From NCBI RefSeq assembly GCF_000721265.1, contig NZ_JOFZ01000012.1, forward strand, positions 372,001 through 436,000: DNA of 64,000 nt, given 5' to 3'. The notes below the pieces were generated by a model, which was given only the letters and a program-made list of their open reading frames with translations, did not search any database and was not told the DNA's origin. Positions 27,590 to 36,348 of the stretch are shown one piece after another. The DNA comes from Streptomyces sp. NRRL F-5126. Lineage in GTDB: Bacteria > Actinomycetota > Actinomycetes > Streptomycetales > Streptomycetaceae. A program made the translations under genes and the position numbers. Position 1 is the stretch's first letter. Each line of letters opens with the position of its first letter.

Positions 27590-28621
27590 ATGACGCGAAT
27601 CGACAAGAACCCGAGCGGTCACCGCAGGGGCATCGCCGTCGAGGTGCGGGGGCTCGTCAAGCAGTTCGGCGGCTCCCAGGGCACCAGGGCCCTCGACGGG
27701 GTCGACCTCGACGTGCGCGAGGGCACGGTCCTCGGCGTGCTGGGGCCGAACGGCGCGGGCAAGACCACGCTCGTACGCATCCTCTCCACGCTGCTGCGGC
27801 CCGACGCCGGCTCGGCGCGGGTCGCGGGCTACGACGTACTGCGGCAGCCCAGGCAGCTGCGCCGCACGATCGGCCTGACCGGCCAGTACGCCTCGGTGGA
27901 CGAGAAGCTGTCCGGCCGGGAGAACCTGTACATGATCGGGCGCCTGCTCGACCTGCCCCGGTCCGACGCCCGGCGCAGGGCGGACGAGCTGCTGGAGCGC
28001 TTCTCGCTGACGGACGCCGCGAAGAAGCCCGCCATGCAGTACTCGGGCGGCATGCGGCGCAGGCTCGACCTGGCGGCCTCCATGATCGGCAGGCCGTCGG
28101 TGCTCTACCTGGACGAGCCGACGACGGGCCTCGACCCGCGCACGCGCAACGAGGTGTGGGACGAGGTGCAGCGGCTGGTCGGCGAGGGGGCGACCGTGCT
28201 GCTGACCACGCAGTACATGGAGGAGGCCGAGCAGCTCGCGGACGAGCTGACGGTCTTCGACCGCGGCCGCGTCATCGCGAGCGGCCGGGTGGACGAGCTG
28301 AAGGCCAAGGTCGGCGGCAGGACGCTGCGCATCGTGCCGAGCGATCCGGCCACCGTGGCGGCGATGGCGCGGACGCTCGCCGAGACGGGGCTCGACGGGG
28401 TGTCCGGGGCGACGGCGGTGCCTGACGAGGGCGCGCTGTACGTGCCGATCCTCAGCGACGAGCAGCTGACCGCGGTGATCGGGCTGCTCGGTGAGCGCGG
28501 CTTCTCCATCGCGCACATCGGCACGCACCTGCCGAGCCTGGACGAGGTGTTCCTGGCCATCACGGGCGAGAAGACGACGGGCACCGCGGGTGCCGCCGAG
28601 ACCGAGGGGGTTGCCGCATGA
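27590..28621 (+). CDS. ABC transporter ATPase, DrrA-like
   Basis: A 343-residue ATPase of the daunorubicin-resistance (DrrA) exporter class. Walker A is GPNGAGKTT, the Q loop lies in LTGQYASVDE, the ABC signature is YSGGMRRRLDLA, Walker B is VLYLDEPTTGLDP, and the H loop is absent in its usual form (QYMEEAEQL), as in other DrrA-type ATPases. A C-terminal regulatory domain of about 80 residues follows. It overlaps the permease start by four bases (ATGA), so the two are translationally coupled. ATG 27581 is an alternative start. Confidence 0.92.
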   Translation: MTRIDKNPSGHRRGIAVEVRGLVKQFGGSQGTRALDGVDLDVREGTVLGVLGPNGAGKTTLVRILSTLLRPDAGSARVAGYDVLRQPRQLRRTIGLTGQYASVDEKLSGRENLYMIGRLLDLPRSDARRRADELLERFSLTDAAKKPAMQYSGGMRRRLDLAASMIGRPSVLYLDEPTTGLDPRTRNEVWDEVQRLVGEGATVLLTTQYMEEAEQLADELTVFDRGRVIASGRVDELKAKVGGRTLRIVPSDPATVAAMARTLAETGLDGVSGATAVPDEGALYVPILSDEQLTAVIGLLGERGFSIAHIGTHLPSLDEVFLAITGEKTTGTAGAAETEGVAA

Positions 28622-29562
28622 CGGCCACATCGACGAACGAGACGGGCGCCACGGCGGGCGCGGCGGCGGGTACGACGACGGAGGCGACGCACGCGGCAGG
28701 CGGGGCCGCGGTGGAGCGGGGCGCCCCGCCGCAGGGTTCCGCTCCCCCGGGCGGTCCCGGTACCCGCGCCGGCGCGGAGGGGCGGATCGGGCTGCGGGCG
28801 CACCTGCGGCACATCGGCGCACTCGCGCGGCGCAACGCCCTGCAGATCAAGCAGGACCCCGAGTCGATGTTCGACGTCCTGCTGATGCCGATCGTCTTCA
28901 CGGTGCTGTTCGTGTACGTGTTCGGCGGGTCGGTGGGCGCGAGCCTCGGCGGTGACCGCCACGACTACCTGAACTACGTGGTGCCCGGGCTGATGGCGAT
29001 GATGGGCATGAACATCGCCATGGCCGTCGGCACGGGCATGAACGACGACTTCCGCAAGGGGGTCATGGACCGTTTCCGCACGATGCCGATCGCCAGGTCG
29101 TCCGTGCTGATCGCGAAGATCGTGGTCGAGGTCGGCCGGATGATCGTCGCCACGGCGATCCTGCTCGGCATGGGGTTCGCGCTCGGCATGACGGTGCAGA
29201 CGTCGGTGCTCGGCCTGCTGGCGGCGGTGGGGCTCTCCCTGCTCTTCGGCGCCGCGCTGATGTGGATCTTCATCCTGCTGGGGCTGACGATGAAGACGGC
29301 CCAGGCCGTCCAGGGGGTCGCCATGATCGTGCTGATGCCGCTGCAGTTCGGTTCCTCGATCTTCGCGCCGACGAAGACGATGCCCGGCTGGCTGCAGGCG
29401 TTCACGGACTACAACCCGCTGTCCAACCTGGCGGACGCGGCCCGCGGCCTGGTCAACGGGGGCCCGGTGGCGCACTCCGCCTGGATGACGCTCGCGTGGG
29501 CGGCGGGGATCACGCTGGTGATGGCGCCGCTCGCGGTACGCAAGTTCCGCGACAAGACCTGA
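28618..29562 (+). CDS. ABC-2 type permease, DrrB-like
   Basis: A 314-residue exporter membrane subunit that pairs with the DrrA-like ATPase. An Ala/Thr/Gly-rich head of about 55 residues is followed by a typical ABC-2 permease: ALARRNALQIKQDPESMFDVLLMPIVFTVLFVYVFGG, the central DFRKGVMDRFRTMPIARSSVLIAK EAA-like loop and six hydrophobic segments. It probably exports a drug or natural product. No partner biosynthetic genes are next to it, so the substrate is unknown. Transcription probably ends at the hairpin just downstream. Confidence 0.92.
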   Translation: MTATSTNETGATAGAAAGTTTEATHAAGGAAVERGAPPQGSAPPGGPGTRAGAEGRIGLRAHLRHIGALARRNALQIKQDPESMFDVLLMPIVFTVLFVYVFGGSVGASLGGDRHDYLNYVVPGLMAMMGMNIAMAVGTGMNDDFRKGVMDRFRTMPIARSSVLIAKIVVEVGRMIVATAILLGMGFALGMTVQTSVLGLLAAVGLSLLFGAALMWIFILLGLTMKTAQAVQGVAMIVLMPLQFGSSIFAPTKTMPGWLQAFTDYNPLSNLADAARGLVNGGPVAHSAWMTLAWAAGITLVMAPLAVRKFRDKT

Positions 29563-29586
29563 GCGGCGTGCACCGAGCACCGAGTG

Positions 29587-29618
29587 CGGTGCGGGCCGCC
29601 GGGGGGCGGCCCGCACCG
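29587..29618. terminator. Perfect 14-bp stem bidirectional terminator
   Basis: The arm at 29587-29600 (CGGTGCGGGCCGCC) pairs exactly with 29605-29618 across a GGGG loop. It sits between the converging ABC permease (stop 29562) and the AfsR-like gene (stop 29642). Confidence 0.8.
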
Positions 29619-29641
29619 GAGCGTCGCGACCGGACGCCGCG

Positions 29642-32600
29642 TCAGATGATGGCCCTGGCCTCGGCCATGGTCAGGGCGGCGCCCCGGTCGTGCGCCTCGG
29701 CGTGCGCGGCGGTGTCCCCGGAGAGCGCCGAGAGCGTTTCCTGCCACGCCACCTCGTACAGCTCCTTCTCGAACGAGGCGCGCACGTGTCCCTCGGGCAC
29801 CAGCGCCTCGTAGGCGCCCACCAGGCGCGCCGCGTCGTAGGCGAGGGCGCCGCGGTCCTCGCCGCCTCGGCCGTCCGCTCCGTCCGCTCCGTCCGCTCCG
29901 TCAGGCGCCGTCGCGAGGCCGGCCAGGGCCCTGGCCGCGATCAGCAGGTGGACCGCGCTCATCTCCGGTGCCACCAGCTCCGACATCGGTATCTCGGCGT
30001 GCACCATTACGGCGCGTATGCCCTCACGCGCCCGCGCGTAGGCGCCGTCCTCCGCGTCGAGCCAGGCCAGACCGGACAGCACGAGCGAGCGGAAGATCAT
30101 GATCGGGCCGGTCGTCGCCAGCAGTTCCTTGGCCTGGGTCAGCAGTTCGCGCGCCTCCGCCCTGCGGCCCGCGCGGCCGAGTTGGAGGGCGAGGGACATC
30201 CTCGCCACGGGGACCACCTCGTGGCCGGCCGACGCACTCCCCTCGTCGGCCGCGAGCACGCCCCTGATCATTTTCTCGCCCTCGGCGCCGCGCCCGAGTT
30301 CGAACAGGTTCTGCCCGAGCCTGACCTTCAGCAGCGAGACGTGGTTGCCGGCACCGAGGCCCTCGGCGTACTCGACGGCCGTCGCGAAGTCGTCGACGGT
30401 GTCCTCGAAGCGGCCCAGCCGCTCATGTGCCTCACCGCGCGCGGACAGCGACTCGGCGGCCCCCCAGTGGTCACCGAGCCGCTCGAAGATGACGAGGGCG
30501 CGGTCGGCGTCGCGGGCGGCCGACTCGGCGTAGGCGCTCCGGTTGGCCATGACGTTGGCGCGCATCTGCAGCACGCTCGCGAGGTCCCAGTCGTAGCCGA
30601 GGCGCTCGCACGCCTCCACGGTCGCGTCGAGCCCCGCCAGGAGCCGGTCGATGTTCCCGGTGAACAACATGGCGAGCAGCCAGAACGTGCCGGGGAAGCG
30701 GCAGGTCTGGGGCAGCCCGGCCCGGTAGACCCGGGCGACGTTCGACAGCCACTCCTGCTGCCCGGCGAGCCAGCCCTCCGCGGTGAACTCCGCCTGGAGC
30801 ATGCGGAACAGCCACACCTCGCGCCGTGCCTCCGCCAGCACCTCGTCGCGCATCGGCGGCGGCGCGTCGGTGCACCGCTCGTGGATCGGCGGGGCGGGCG
30901 CCGCCGGCGGTGCGAACGGGTCGGAGCTGAACTCCACCGCGATCCCGGCCCAGTGCCGCGCCTCGGCGCGCTGGTCGAGCATCTGCCAGTACCAGGCGAG
31001 GGAGAGCACGAAGCAGAGCAGTTCCTGCTCGTCGCCCGCCGCGTGCGCCCTGCGCATGGCGGTGCGCAGGTTCTCCCACTCGCGCTGGAGCCGTTCGAGA
31101 GCCGTGCGCTGGCCGTGGCCGCGCAGCTGGAGGTCGGTGGTCCGCGCCAGCTCGCGGTAGTGCACGATGTGCGCGCGCTCGGTCGCCCCCCGCTCGCCTG
31201 CCTGGTCGAGCCGGTGTGCCGCGTACTCGGCGACGGTCTCCAGGAGCCGGTAGCGCATGCCGGCGTCGGGGCCGGTCCCCGGGACGGCGACCACGAGGGA
31301 CTTGTCGATGAGCGACCCGAGCACGGCCGCGATGTCGTCGCCGTGCACCCCCAGGTGCCCCTGACCGATCGCATGCCCCGGGCGGAACGCGTCCTCCACG
31401 CGGTGTGCGCCACCCCCAGGGCCGGACGTCCCGTTCGCCTCAGCCGAACTCGGCCCATTGCCCCCGCCGTTGACGCTCGCCGCGCCGTCGGCGCTGCGCG
31501 GGCCGCCCCCGGCGCGCGAGCCCGGGGCGGGGGCCTCGCCGCACGCGGCCGCCCCCGGCGCGGGGTCCGCGCACACGGCTTCCGCGGCGGGGAGGTCGCA
31601 GCCGCCGGCGAAGACGGACAGCCGCCGCAGCACCGCGCGCTCCCCCTCGTCCAGCAGCTCCCAGGACCAGTCCACCACCGCTCGGAGCGTCTGCTGCCGC
31701 GGCAGCACCGTACGGCTCCCACCGGTCAGCAGCCGGAACCGGTCGTCAAGGCGGTCCGCGATCTGCCGCGGCGTCAGCAGCCGCAGCCGCGCGGCCGCGA
31801 GCTCGATCGCCAGCGGCAGCCCGTCGAGACGCCGGCAGATCTCCTCGACCGCCTCCGGGTCCCCCTCCGCGTCGAACCCCGACCGCGCCGCGCCGCCGCG
31901 CTCGGCGAACAACCGGAACGCCGAGCCCGGCGGCAGCGGCTCGACCGGGCGCACCACTTCCCCCGGCACGCCCAGTGGCTCGCGGCTCGTCGCCACCACC
32001 GAAAGGCCGGGGCATCGCGTCAGCAGCACCTCCGCGAGCGCCGCCGCCGCGTCCACCACGTGCTCGCAGTTGTCGAGCACCAGCAGCACGCGCCGCCGCG
32101 CCAGGTGCTCGACCAGCGACTCCAGCGGGTCGTCCGCGTGCGGGTCCGCCGCGCGGAGGCTCTCGGCGCCCGCGCCGCGCAGGACGGTCTCGCGGGCGCG
32201 CAGCGCTCCGAGCACCGCCTCGGGCACCCCGCCGGGGTCCTCGACGGGGGCGAGTTCGGCCAGCCACACGCCGTCGGGGTACGAGGGGCCGCCCGCCGCC
32301 TCGGCCGCCTCCTGGGAGAGGCGGGTCTTGCCGGACCCGCCCGGGCCGGTGAGCGTGACGAGGCGGGAGCGCGCGAGGTCGCCGTGGAGGGCCCTGATGT
32401 CGTCCTGGCGCCCGACGAAGGAGGTCAGGCGGGCCCGGAGGTTCCCGGGCGGCGCCGGCGGCGTGGGGGTGAGGGACGCGGGTGGCGCCGGAGCATCGGG
32501 GGCGCGCCGCTCCGGGTGCCTGGAACGCTCCGGACGCCCGGAGCGGTCCTGGCGGCCGGTGTCGCCCGCGAGCAACGCGCTGTGCAGGGAGCGCAGTTCG

Positions 32601-33280
32601 GGCCCCGGGTCGGTGCCGAGGCGGGTGGCGAGCAGCCGGCGCGTCTCCTCGTAGGCGGCCAGCGCCTCCGCCGGGCGCCCGCTGTCGCGAAGCGCGCGCA
32701 CGCGCAGCGCGTGCAGGCGCTCGTCCAGCGGGAACTCCTCGCACAGCGCGGTCAGTTCGGGCAGCGCCTCGTCCGCCTTGCCGAGTTCGAGCGCGGCCGC
32801 GAGCGCGGTGCGGTGCGCGTCCTGACGGCGCGTCCGCAGGCGGGCGGCGTCCCCGCCCCGGTCCGGCAGGTCGGCGAGCGCCGGGCCCTGCCACAGCGCC
32901 AGCGCGTCCGCGAGCAGCGTGCTCGCCTTCACCGGGTCACCCGTCTCCAGCGCGCGCACGCCCTCGGCGGTGAGGCGGACGAAACGGTGGCCGTCCACGT
33001 CGTCCTCGGCCGCACACAGCCGGTAGCCGCCCTCGGCGGACGCGATCGCGTCGTGCCCGAGCGCCCTGCGGAGCCGGCCGACCAGGGCCTGCAGCGCCGC
33101 GACGCCGTCCGCGGGCGGGTCGCCGTCCCAGACGTCGGCGACGAGCACGCCGACCGGCACCGTGCGGCCGGGGCGCATCGCGAGCGAGGTGAGCAGGGCG
33201 CGCAGGCGCGCGCCCCCGATGGCGACGGGGGTGCCGTCGTCGTGGAAGGCGCGGGTCGTGCCGAGGATGCGGTAGCGCAT
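29642..33280 (-). CDS. Large AfsR/SARP-type regulator with NB-ARC ATPase and TPR region
   Basis: A 1212-residue transcriptional regulator. Residues 1-95 form an OmpR-like winged helix (GGARLRALLTSLAMRPGRTV ... ADVWDGDPP ... LRRALG), 95-240 a BTAD domain, about 290-560 an NB-ARC-type ATPase with Walker A TGPGGSGKTRLSQ and Walker B VLLVLDNCEHVVDA plus ELAAARLRLLTPRQIADRL, and the C-terminal half is helical repeat sequence rich in Ala/Leu/Arg, TPR-like. A GADGADGADG run near the C-terminus is encoded by a 9-bp tandem repeat around 29875-29910. Such proteins sense nucleotides or partners through the ATPase and activate secondary metabolism. Target unknown. Confidence 0.9.
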   Translation of the reverse strand: MRYRILGTTRAFHDDGTPVAIGGARLRALLTSLAMRPGRTVPVGVLVADVWDGDPPADGVAALQALVGRLRRALGHDAIASAEGGYRLCAAEDDVDGHRFVRLTAEGVRALETGDPVKASTLLADALALWQGPALADLPDRGGDAARLRTRRQDAHRTALAAALELGKADEALPELTALCEEFPLDERLHALRVRALRDSGRPAEALAAYEETRRLLATRLGTDPGPELRSLHSALLAGDTGRQDRSGRPERSRHPERRAPDAPAPPASLTPTPPAPPGNLRARLTSFVGRQDDIRALHGDLARSRLVTLTGPGGSGKTRLSQEAAEAAGGPSYPDGVWLAELAPVEDPGGVPEAVLGALRARETVLRGAGAESLRAADPHADDPLESLVEHLARRRVLLVLDNCEHVVDAAAALAEVLLTRCPGLSVVATSREPLGVPGEVVRPVEPLPPGSAFRLFAERGGAARSGFDAEGDPEAVEEICRRLDGLPLAIELAAARLRLLTPRQIADRLDDRFRLLTGGSRTVLPRQQTLRAVVDWSWELLDEGERAVLRRLSVFAGGCDLPAAEAVCADPAPGAAACGEAPAPGSRAGGGPRSADGAASVNGGGNGPSSAEANGTSGPGGGAHRVEDAFRPGHAIGQGHLGVHGDDIAAVLGSLIDKSLVVAVPGTGPDAGMRYRLLETVAEYAAHRLDQAGERGATERAHIVHYRELARTTDLQLRGHGQRTALERLQREWENLRTAMRRAHAAGDEQELLCFVLSLAWYWQMLDQRAEARHWAGIAVEFSSDPFAPPAAPAPPIHERCTDAPPPMRDEVLAEARREVWLFRMLQAEFTAEGWLAGQQEWLSNVARVYRAGLPQTCRFPGTFWLLAMLFTGNIDRLLAGLDATVEACERLGYDWDLASVLQMRANVMANRSAYAESAARDADRALVIFERLGDHWGAAESLSARGEAHERLGRFEDTVDDFATAVEYAEGLGAGNHVSLLKVRLGQNLFELGRGAEGEKMIRGVLAADEGSASAGHEVVPVARMSLALQLGRAGRRAEARELLTQAKELLATTGPIMIFRSLVLSGLAWLDAEDGAYARAREGIRAVMVHAEIPMSELVAPEMSAVHLLIAARALAGLATAPDGADGADGADGRGGEDRGALAYDAARLVGAYEALVPEGHVRASFEKELYEVAWQETLSALSGDTAAHAEAHDRGAALTMAEARAII

Positions 33281-33413
33281 GGCGTCATTGTCTCCCAGCG
33301 GGCGTCTCAGCCGATCCGGGCGCCCCGGGCGCCGGCGCGCTCGGGCCCGTCCCGTCGGGCCGTACCGTCGGCCCGTACCGTCGGGCCCGTCCCTCGCGTC
33401 TAGACTTCCCGCG

Positions 33414-34457
33414 GTGAACGCGACCCTCCCCACCTCGGAAACCCTGCGCGCGGCCCTCGCCGGCCTGCTCGAAGGGGAGCCGCCCGCGCGGACGGCCGCG
33501 GCCGTCGACCGGCTGATCGCCACCTACCGCGGCACGACCCCCACCCACACGCCCGTACTGCGCGACGCCGCCGACGCCGCCGCGTACGCCGCGTACCGGA
33601 TGCCGGCCACCTTCGAGGCCGAGCGCGCCGCCCTCGGCGCCCTCGCGGACGCGGCGCCCGGCTGGGCGCCCGGCAGCCATGTCGACGTGGGCGGCGGCAC
33701 CGGCGCGGCCGTCTGGGCGGCCGCCGCGACCTGGCCCGGAAGCCGGACGACGACGGTGCTCGACTGGGCCGGGCCGGCACTCGCCGCGGGCCGGGACCTC
33801 GCGGCCGGTGTCCCGGCCCTGCGCGACACCCGGTGGACGCGGGCCCGTGTCGGTGGGGCGGCCGGTGAGCTGCCCGCCTGCGACCTGCTCACCGTCGGCT
33901 ACGTGCTGAAGGAACTGACGCCGGACGACCGAGCGGCGCTGGTGGCGGGCGCAGCGCGGGCCGCGCGCGCCGTGGTGGTCGTGGAACCTGGCAGCCCGGA
34001 CGGCTACGAGCGGATCATGGCGGCCCGCGACCTGCTGATCGGGGCGGGCCTGCGGATCGCGGCGCCCTGTCCGCACGACGGTGCGTGCCCGATCGAGCGG
34101 GGCGCCGACTGGTGCCACTTCGCGGCGCGCGTCGGCAGGTCGTCGCTGCACCGGCAGGTCAAGGGCGGCTCGCTGCCGTACGAGGACGAGAAGTTCAGCT
34201 ACGTCGCCGCGGTGCGCCTGCCGGCGCAGGCCGCGCCCGCGCGGGTGGTGCGCAGGCCGATGACCAGGAAGGGCCAGGTGCTGCTCGACCTGTGCACGGT
34301 GGCGGACGGACTGCGCCGGGAGACGGTCACGAAGCGGCGGGGCGCCGAGTACCGCGCGGCACGCTCCGCGGACTGGGGCGACGCGTGGCCGCCGCCCCAG
34401 CGGGAGCACCGGCAAGGCGGCGCGGAGCGTGAACGGGACCCGGGGTCAGACGCGTAG
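33414..34457 (+). CDS. Rsm22-like methyltransferase-fold ribosome-associated protein
   Basis: A 347-residue protein of the Rsm22/METTL17 family. The N-terminal helical part is followed by a Rossmann methyltransferase-like core with HVDVGGGTGAAVWAAAA (SAM-loop-like) and VLKELTPDDRAALV. The C-terminal half holds a clustered cysteine motif, CPHDGACP followed by DWCHF, which in the mitochondrial homologues binds an Fe-S cluster, and FSYVAAVRLP. The GTG start at 33414 follows a GC-rich promoter region carrying CCGTACCGTCGG repeats. It probably acts in small-subunit assembly. The C-terminus overlaps the convergent ddaH gene by 12 bp. Confidence 0.85.
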   Translation: MNATLPTSETLRAALAGLLEGEPPARTAAAVDRLIATYRGTTPTHTPVLRDAADAAAYAAYRMPATFEAERAALGALADAAPGWAPGSHVDVGGGTGAAVWAAAATWPGSRTTTVLDWAGPALAAGRDLAAGVPALRDTRWTRARVGGAAGELPACDLLTVGYVLKELTPDDRAALVAGAARAARAVVVVEPGSPDGYERIMAARDLLIGAGLRIAAPCPHDGACPIERGADWCHFAARVGRSSLHRQVKGGSLPYEDEKFSYVAAVRLPAQAAPARVVRRPMTRKGQVLLDLCTVADGLRRETVTKRRGAEYRAARSADWGDAWPPPQREHRQGGAERERDPGSDA

Positions 34458-35261
34458 CTCCTGCGTGCAGCACTTCACGCTGCCGCCGCCCTTGAGCAGC
34501 TCCCCGAGGTCGACGCCGATCGGCTCGAACCCGCGGTCGCGCAGCGGCCCGAAAAGACCGACAGCGGCCTGCGGCAGCAGGACGTGCAGTCCGTCGCTCA
34601 CGGCGTTGAGGCCGAGCGCCGCGGCGTCGCCCGCGTCGGCGAGCAGCGCGTCGGGGAAGAGCCGGGCGAGCACGGAGCGGCTGCCCGGCGAGAAGGCTTC
34701 GGGGTAGTACATGACCTCGTCGCTCGCGTCGTCCAGGACGCACAGCGCGGTGTCGAGGTGGTAGAAGCGCGGGTCGACGAGGTCCAGGCCGATGACGGGT
34801 CTGCCGAAGAACTCCTGCGCCTCGTCGTGTGCGAGCGGCACGCAGCGGAAGCCGCGTCCGGCGAGGATGTACGACGCGGTGACCGCGAAGTCGCCCTCCC
34901 CCTCGTTGACATGGACCGGTTCTCGGACGTCGGCGAAGCCGTGTGCGCGGAACCAGGCGAGGTGCGCCCCGGCCTCCTCCGTGCGCTGTCCGTGAGCGAA
35001 GCGCGCACCGAGCACGCGGCCGTCGGCGACGGTGGCGCCGTTGGCCGCGAACACCATGTCGGGCAGTCCCGGGCGCGGCGCGAGGAAGGAGACGGTGTGC
35101 CCGAGCGCGAGGTAGCGGTCGCGCAGGATCTCCCACTGGGCGACGGCGAGCCGCACGTCCACCGGCTTGGCCGGGTCCATCCAGGGGTTGATCGAGTAGG
35201 TGACCTCGAAGTGCGTGGGCGGGCACATGAGGTAGCTGCGGGGCGAGGCGGCACGGTGCAC
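34446..35261 (-). CDS. ddaH: Dimethylargininase (DDAH-type amidinohydrolase)
   Basis: A 271-residue pentein-fold hydrolase expected to convert N-omega-methylated arginines, or arginine-like compounds, to citrulline. The substrate-binding head is YLMCPPTHFEVTYSINPWMDP, then FAANGATV, a conserved EGEGDFAVT segment, FYHLDTALCVL with the catalytic His, and the C-terminal nucleophile motif GGGSVKCCTQELR. The GTG start at 35261 follows a GAGGAG site by six bases. This branch resembles the actinobacterial arginine deiminase-related type as much as classical DDAH, so substrate specificity is uncertain. Confidence 0.85.
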   Translation of the reverse strand: MHRAASPRSYLMCPPTHFEVTYSINPWMDPAKPVDVRLAVAQWEILRDRYLALGHTVSFLAPRPGLPDMVFAANGATVADGRVLGARFAHGQRTEEAGAHLAWFRAHGFADVREPVHVNEGEGDFAVTASYILAGRGFRCVPLAHDEAQEFFGRPVIGLDLVDPRFYHLDTALCVLDDASDEVMYYPEAFSPGSRSVLARLFPDALLADAGDAAALGLNAVSDGLHVLLPQAAVGLFGPLRDRGFEPIGVDLGELLKGGGSVKCCTQELRV

Positions 35262-35369
35262 GGTGTACTCCTCACGGACGGTGGTCGCGCACGACGTTGT
35301 GCGTGACACCCACATCGTGCGCCGCGGTGGCCGCTGTCCGCAGTGATCCGTTCGGGTGGTTCGGTCGGT

Positions 35370-36197
35370 TCACACCGGGAGCCAGGCGAGTCCCTGCGCC
35401 GTCCGGCGGACGCGCCCGAAGACGACGTCGGCGAAGTGGATGCCGAAGCCGAGCGTGCCGGAGCGTTCCAGTTCGGCGAGGAGGCGGCGTCGGTGGCGGG
35501 CGGACTGGCCGGGGTCGTCGTCCGGGACGGGCGACCAGTCGGGGTGGCTGACCTGGAGCGGGGTGATCAGGGCGTCGCCGAACGCGAGCAGGCGGGTGGG
35601 GCCCGAGGCGATGACGAAGCCGGTGTGCCCCGCGGTGTGCCCCGGCAGGGCCAGCGCGTGCACCCCGGGGAAGACCTCCTCGCCCGGCAGCACGAGGCGT
35701 ACCTTCGCCTCGATCGGCCAGGTGCCGGGTCCCCTGTGGTCCCACTCGGCCTTCGGCACGACGAAGGTGGCCCGGGTGAACAGGGGCGGCTCGGCGCGCG
35801 CCCAGCCGATGTGGTCGGGGTGCAGGTGGGTGAAGGCGACCGTCTCGATCGTCCGCGGTGAGCGCCCGACGAGGGCGAGGCTGCCGGGCAGTCCTCCGCC
35901 GTGCACCGCGCCGCTGTAGGGGTGGTCCGGGTCCTCGGGGAGCGCGTGCGGGCCGTATCCGGCGTCGATCAGCAGGGCGCGTGCGCCGTGCTCGACCAGC
36001 AGGCCGCCGGTGTTGGCGACGAGCCTTCGGGTGTCGTTGAGATAGGCGCCGTGGACGGCGCGGATACGGTCGGCCGCCGCGGGCAGGCAGCCGTCCGGCT
36101 TGAGCAGCATGGCGCCGTCCGGTACGTAGCTGACCCTCAGCTCGCCCACGCTCAAGGAGCGCACCGCCGAGGGCCTGCGCAGCCGGATGTCGTTCAC
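35370..36197 (-). CDS. MBL-fold metallo-hydrolase
   Basis: A 275-residue metallo-beta-lactamase-fold hydrolase. Metal ligands are visible: FTHLHPDHIG (HxHxDH), GHTAGHTGFVIASG with the later His, FGDALITP with the bridging Asp, and a C-terminal GFGIHFAD with the last His. All are intact, so it should bind two metals. The layout resembles lactonases and other small-molecule hydrolases. The GTG start at 36197 follows a GGGAGGGG tract. It lies between ddaH and the MFS gene on the same strand, close to the gamma-butyrolactone locus. Confidence 0.85.
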   Translation of the reverse strand: MNDIRLRRPSAVRSLSVGELRVSYVPDGAMLLKPDGCLPAAADRIRAVHGAYLNDTRRLVANTGGLLVEHGARALLIDAGYGPHALPEDPDHPYSGAVHGGGLPGSLALVGRSPRTIETVAFTHLHPDHIGWARAEPPLFTRATFVVPKAEWDHRGPGTWPIEAKVRLVLPGEEVFPGVHALALPGHTAGHTGFVIASGPTRLLAFGDALITPLQVSHPDWSPVPDDDPGQSARHRRRLLAELERSGTLGFGIHFADVVFGRVRRTAQGLAWLPV

Positions 36198-36348
36198 GGA
36201 TGATCCCCTCCCGGGCGGCCAAGGCGGCCCGGCGCGGCTCGGATTCCGGCCGGCGCGTCCGGCCGCCCTTGCGGGGGCGGATGGACGCGCCGGGTGTGCG
36301 GACGGTGCCGGCGGCCGGCGCCTGGCACGGGCGGCCTGGCCCGTCTTC

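Noticed and set aside
29690..33403. 1237-codon open frame antisense to the AfsR-like gene
   Set aside because: Arg/Gly/Ala-rich composition without any recognisable domain; mirror of the real gene.
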